Assembly (NCBI GenBank): GCA_024336345.1
Contig: JANFOG010000003.1
Location: forward strand, 2,486,501-2,550,500
Length of the DNA: 64,000 nt
Reading direction: 5' to 3'
Source of the DNA: Mariannaea sp. PMI_226
Taxonomy: Eukaryota > Ascomycota > Sordariomycetes > Hypocreales > Nectriaceae
In this document: one piece after another, positions 60,820 through 64,000 of the stretch
Layout of the letters: each line of letters begins with the position of its first letter
Numbering within the stretch: the stretch's first letter is position 1
Program-made: the position numbers and the translations under genes
The notes under the pieces: generated by a model
What the model saw: the letters and a program-made list of their open reading frames with translations, nothing else
The model's database searches: none
Told to the model about the DNA's origin: nothing

Positions 60820-62298
60820 ATGCCTAGCGCTGTGTCCCCTGTGTCCCCTGTCTCGCCGACCAGGGCTAAGATCGGGCTCACCAAGTTCACCAACTGTCGT
60901 CTGCTCAAGGGTAACGCCCTTGTCAATGGCGATGTGTGGGTGAGCTCAGAAACTGGCAAGATTATCGATAGCCAGGCCTCTTTCTACGATGAGCTGGCAC
61001 TCCCCAGTAATACCGTTGATCTTGGAGGGCGTATCGTCGCTCCAGGTCTGATTGACTGCCAACTCAATGGCGCCTTCGGGTTCAACTTCTCGACTCTCCT
61101 GGACGACATGACAGAATATGGCAAGAGCGTGCAAGAAGTGAACCGTCTCCTGGTTCAAACCGGAGTAACCTCCTACCTCCCAACAATCACAAGCCAGCGA
61201 CCGGAATTGTATCAAAAGGTACGTGGTCACCCGATCGCAAAAAAATTGTGGGGTACTGGTGCACAAAGCTAATGGAAACTTCCTAGGCGCTGCCGTTTCT
61301 CGGACCGTCCGGAGAGCGAAGGAAGGCCGCACACGGCGCCGAATCTCTCGGAGCTCACTGTGAGGGTCCGTTCCTCAGCCCCACAAAGAACGGAGTCCAC
61401 AACGTCGATGTCCTGATCAGCGCCGACTCAATCCAGGATCTCGAACAGTGCTACGGGGCCGAAAACATGGAAGTAACCGGTGATAAGAAAATGCCCATCA
61501 AAATGATTACCGCTGCTCCCGAGAAGGGTGGCATGATGGGACTGATTCCCGAGTTGACTGCGAGGGGCATCATCTACTCCATCGGCCACTCAGAGGCAAC
61601 ATACGAGGAAGCTTCTCAGGCAGTTGGCATGGGTGCCACCATGATTACTCACTTGTTCAACGCCATGCGACCTCTGCATCACCGAAACCCAGGCGTCTTT
61701 GGTGTCCTCGGCACTTCAGAGAGCCTGCCAAGGCCGTACTTCGGCATCATCTCTGACGGCATTCACCTGCATCCCACGACGATCAAGATCGCTTACAATT
61801 CGCACCCCGACGGTTTTATTCTTGTCACAGATGCAATGCACTTGGTTGGTCTCCCCGATGGGGCTTACCCGTGGACCAACGGCGAGCACACATGCAACAT
61901 TGTCAAGAAGGGCTCCAAGCTGCTCCTGGAGGGCTCAGAAACAATCGCCGGAAGGTAAGTGGCCGCACGAAGCGGATGACGTGTATCACTAGGCGGAAAG
62001 AAAACTAACAAACAATGTGTGCAGTTCCATCACACTGCTTGAGTGTGTCAACAACTTTTTGCAGTGGACAGGAGCTACAATTCCCCAGGCTCTTGGAGCT
62101 GTGACCTCAACTCCGGCAGCGATGCTAGGTCTTGAAGGAGTGAAGGGTACACTGACTGCGGGAGCAGATGCCGATTTGGTTGTGCTCTCGGAGGAAGAAG
62201 TTGGAGGCGTTCACAAGCTGGTCTTGGACGAGGTGTGGAAGTTTGGCAAACGAGTCTTTCGGGCCGAAGGCGGTCATGTGAAGATGGAGTTGCAGTAA
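60820..62298 (+). CDS. dac1: N-acetylglucosamine-6-phosphate deacetylase
   Basis: The cytosolic metal-dependent amidohydrolase converts GlcNAc-6-phosphate to glucosamine-6-phosphate and acetate, the committed step of GlcNAc catabolism. Three exons (60820-61218, 61287-61954 and 62025-62298) give 446 residues. The N-terminal beta-sandwich strand set ends at VDLGGRIVAPGLIDCQLNGA. Predicted metal or catalytic residues are Glu159 in HCEGPFLSP, His234 in IGHSEAT, His255 in THLFNAM and Asp315 in LVTDAM, all in the NagA positions. Substrate-loop landmarks include RPLHHRNPG and ISDGIHLHP. The usual end block is TSTPAAMLGLEGVKGTLTAG followed by ADADLVVL. The N-terminus carries a short VSPVSP repeat. 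It shares a promoter region with ngs1 and is followed in the same direction by ron1, as in described fungal GlcNAc clusters. Confidence 0.95.
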
Positions 62299-63220
62299 CG
62301 GAGGGGAAGCCTTGGCGACGGCTTGGGGAGGCTTAGAGGAATAGAGCAGTCCCAGAAGAGAGATAGAATGGTGCATCAGTAGATTTACGAATAAGACAAT
62401 TCCAAGACAAAAAGGTGGCGCGGGGGTTAATTTTAGAGTTTTAGCATGGATACGGGATACAGGAAGATAGATACGGGATTGGGTTGGTTGGCGTTTTTTT
62501 TTTTTTTTTTCGGGAGCAATTTTGGTGGTTTGGTAGATACCTATAGGCAGAGATAGATGTCTTATTATATTTGAAAAAAAAATATACATTCAATATTCTA
62601 GACTATCATATTAAGCTACCAACGTGAATATTATTGTTTGTTGTACTTAACGGTTCTGAAAATAAGGTGCTTTGTCGCATCTGGCACTGATAGATCAGAA
62701 CTTTCAGTCCTGTGAAAAACGCCTACAACCTCGCTCCCGGGCTCCGATTCATCCAGACTTGCATCTGATTTAGCGATGTGCTTCAGTGGAGTGTCTCGCT
62801 AAATTCATTAGGGAATGGTTCTTGCCATGTTCCGCAGGTGATCTGGTACTCTTGCTGCAGCCAATAAACGCCACCTTCCTTGTGATAGGGCCATGGCTGA
62901 TGAGAGGACGGCTCGGTGGGTCGCTGGAGTCACCTCCACAGCTTCTCCTCCACTCCTCCGCCTCTCCTCCGCTTTCCATTCACAACTACGGCTTCTGCAA
63001 TCAACTCCAGCTACGCTAGTCAATTCATCATCCGATCTCACCCAATTCTTCTGGGCAGACATCGACGCTACAGCATCGCTCGCTCTCTATTGACATCGCC
63101 GTCCCTGTCGCGAACCCGTCCCCGACATACTCGAGTCACACAAGACTCCCTCCTTTGTGTCGCTGAGCTCACGCAGCGCACCTAATCCAATGAAGCCATG
63201 ACAAGCTGCTGAACAATGCC
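62299..63220. other. Intergenic region between dac1 and ron1
   Basis: It holds the dac1 3' flank (with a T tract near 62494-62510) and the ron1 promoter and leader. Two mini-ORFs begin with ATG at 63190 and 63198, and an out-of-frame ATG lies at 63216. A near match to the Ndt80 element on the minus strand (TTTGTGTC) lies at 63154-63161. Confidence 0.55.
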
Positions 63221-64000
63221 ATGGCCACCTTCAACTCCATGCCAGGGCTCTCTACAAGCACATCTTCCAACGACCACATGGCGATAAATCTCGGGACTGC
63301 TCAGGCCCAGAGCCTGAACATGGACGTGTTCGACCAGGAGTTGCAATTCGATGAGTCGCTACTGTCAGTGAAACCCCCTTCCCCCTCCCCCCCGCCCCCA
63401 AAAATGTAATCATTCAATTTCCCGATGCTGACATCTCTAGTGACGGAACCGCCTTGCAAAATCTTCCCTTCACGCCCGGATATGATCTAGATGCCTTCTC
63501 GACCACGTTCGAAGACCCCTTTTCATATTCTTCACGACATTATGAACCGCCACCGAACCAAGATACTCTGCACGAGGAATCCTCCCCTCAGGAGCTTGAT
63601 AACAAACTCCTTGGTTTCTCTGCCCCTGTCTCCTCCGCGACAGTTATTGATGAAAGTGGCCAGTTTGCGGAAACCCACATGACTGCAGAATTGTATGGCA
63701 TGTTTTTCGTAGCTGAGGATGTTTTTGGCGGCGAAACCACCGGACGACCGCTTGAGTTGACATGCTATCGACGCAATCTGTGGCAATGCTCTGGCCAGAT
63801 CACGTTACCTCGGGGAATTACCAATATTGTCAACGAACAAGGCAACCACATCCAAGTCTTCGAAATAATCGCAACCATCACAGCCACGGAATCTAACGAG
63901 GGCAAACCCGCTGAAATAATATCAATTCCTTGGAAAAATGCAAATGCACAGCCGAGTGATGAATCCAAAAGCATCGGACCACCGCCAAACGTCACACTGG
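63221..64000 (+). CDS. ron1: Ndt80/PhoG-domain transcription factor, Ron1/Rep1-like (5' part, runs off the window)
   Basis: Ndt80-type factors of this group (Trichoderma RON1, Candida REP1) control GlcNAc catabolic genes. Two exons are visible: 63221-63363 and 63441 to the window edge, about 234 residues with no stop. The join uses a GTCAGT donor and a CTAG acceptor preceded by a GCTGAC branch point; the product reads DESLLDGTALQNLPFTPGYD. The first 120 residues are Ser-, Thr- and acid-rich. The Ndt80 DNA-binding domain begins around 125-155, with the signature LTCYRRNLWQCSGQITLPRG (Cys156) followed by VFEIIATITATE. The start ATG has G at -3 and +4. An upstream out-of-frame ATG five bases earlier may affect translation. 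Position beside dac1 and ngs1 strongly supports the assignment, although most of the domain lies beyond the edge. Confidence 0.85.

Overview
The window reads as nuclear DNA of a filamentous ascomycete, most likely a sordariomycete and probably Hypocreales. Genes are sparse and carry short spliceosomal introns with GTRNGT-type donors and CTRAC-like branch points close to the acceptor. Intergenic DNA is long and dotted with ACCT/AGGTACCT runs. Products include typical fungal proteins such as Lsb5, Rxt2, Opi3, ExgD and an Ndt80-type regulator. All exon joins were derived by hand from splice consensus and reading phase; no aligner or transcript data were used.

Layout. 1-4.7 kb: no supported gene. 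4.7-7.7 kb: a DHA1-type MFS transporter (minus) with unusually long introns. 9.6-11.7 kb: membrane-anchored GH5 exo-1,3-beta-glucanase (minus), divergent from the BCKDH E1-beta gene (12.1-13.4 kb, plus). 13.9-15.1 kb: F-actin capping protein alpha (plus). 18.8-21.2 kb: cytochrome b5 and TFIIE-beta (plus), converging on a DsbA/FrnE-like oxidoreductase (minus, to 22.7 kb). 25.0-26.6 kb: a four-finger C2H2 regulator (minus). 26.6-37.5 kb: almost 11 kb without a supported gene. 37.5-39.2 kb: Lsb5-like VHS-GAT protein (minus). 40.9-43.0 kb: cytosolic methionyl-tRNA synthetase (plus). 44.0-44.9 kb: Opi3 phospholipid methyltransferase (minus). 46.2-47.9 kb: Rxt2-like subunit of the Rpd3L deacetylase complex (minus). 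50.8-53.1 kb: intronless GH31 alpha-xylosidase (plus). 55.4-56.4 kb: a lysine-rich protein I do not recognise (plus).

The right end (56.6-64 kb) is the most interesting part. A GH3-GNAT fusion of the Ngs1 type (minus) is divergently paired with N-acetylglucosamine-6-phosphate deacetylase (dac1, plus), followed by the 5' part of an Ndt80-type transcription factor (ron1/REP1-like, plus) cut by the window edge. Together these form a GlcNAc sensing, catabolic and regulatory module. In the GH3 part of the fusion, the residues expected for hydrolysis appear replaced while the substrate-contacting ones are kept, which fits a sensor better than an enzyme.
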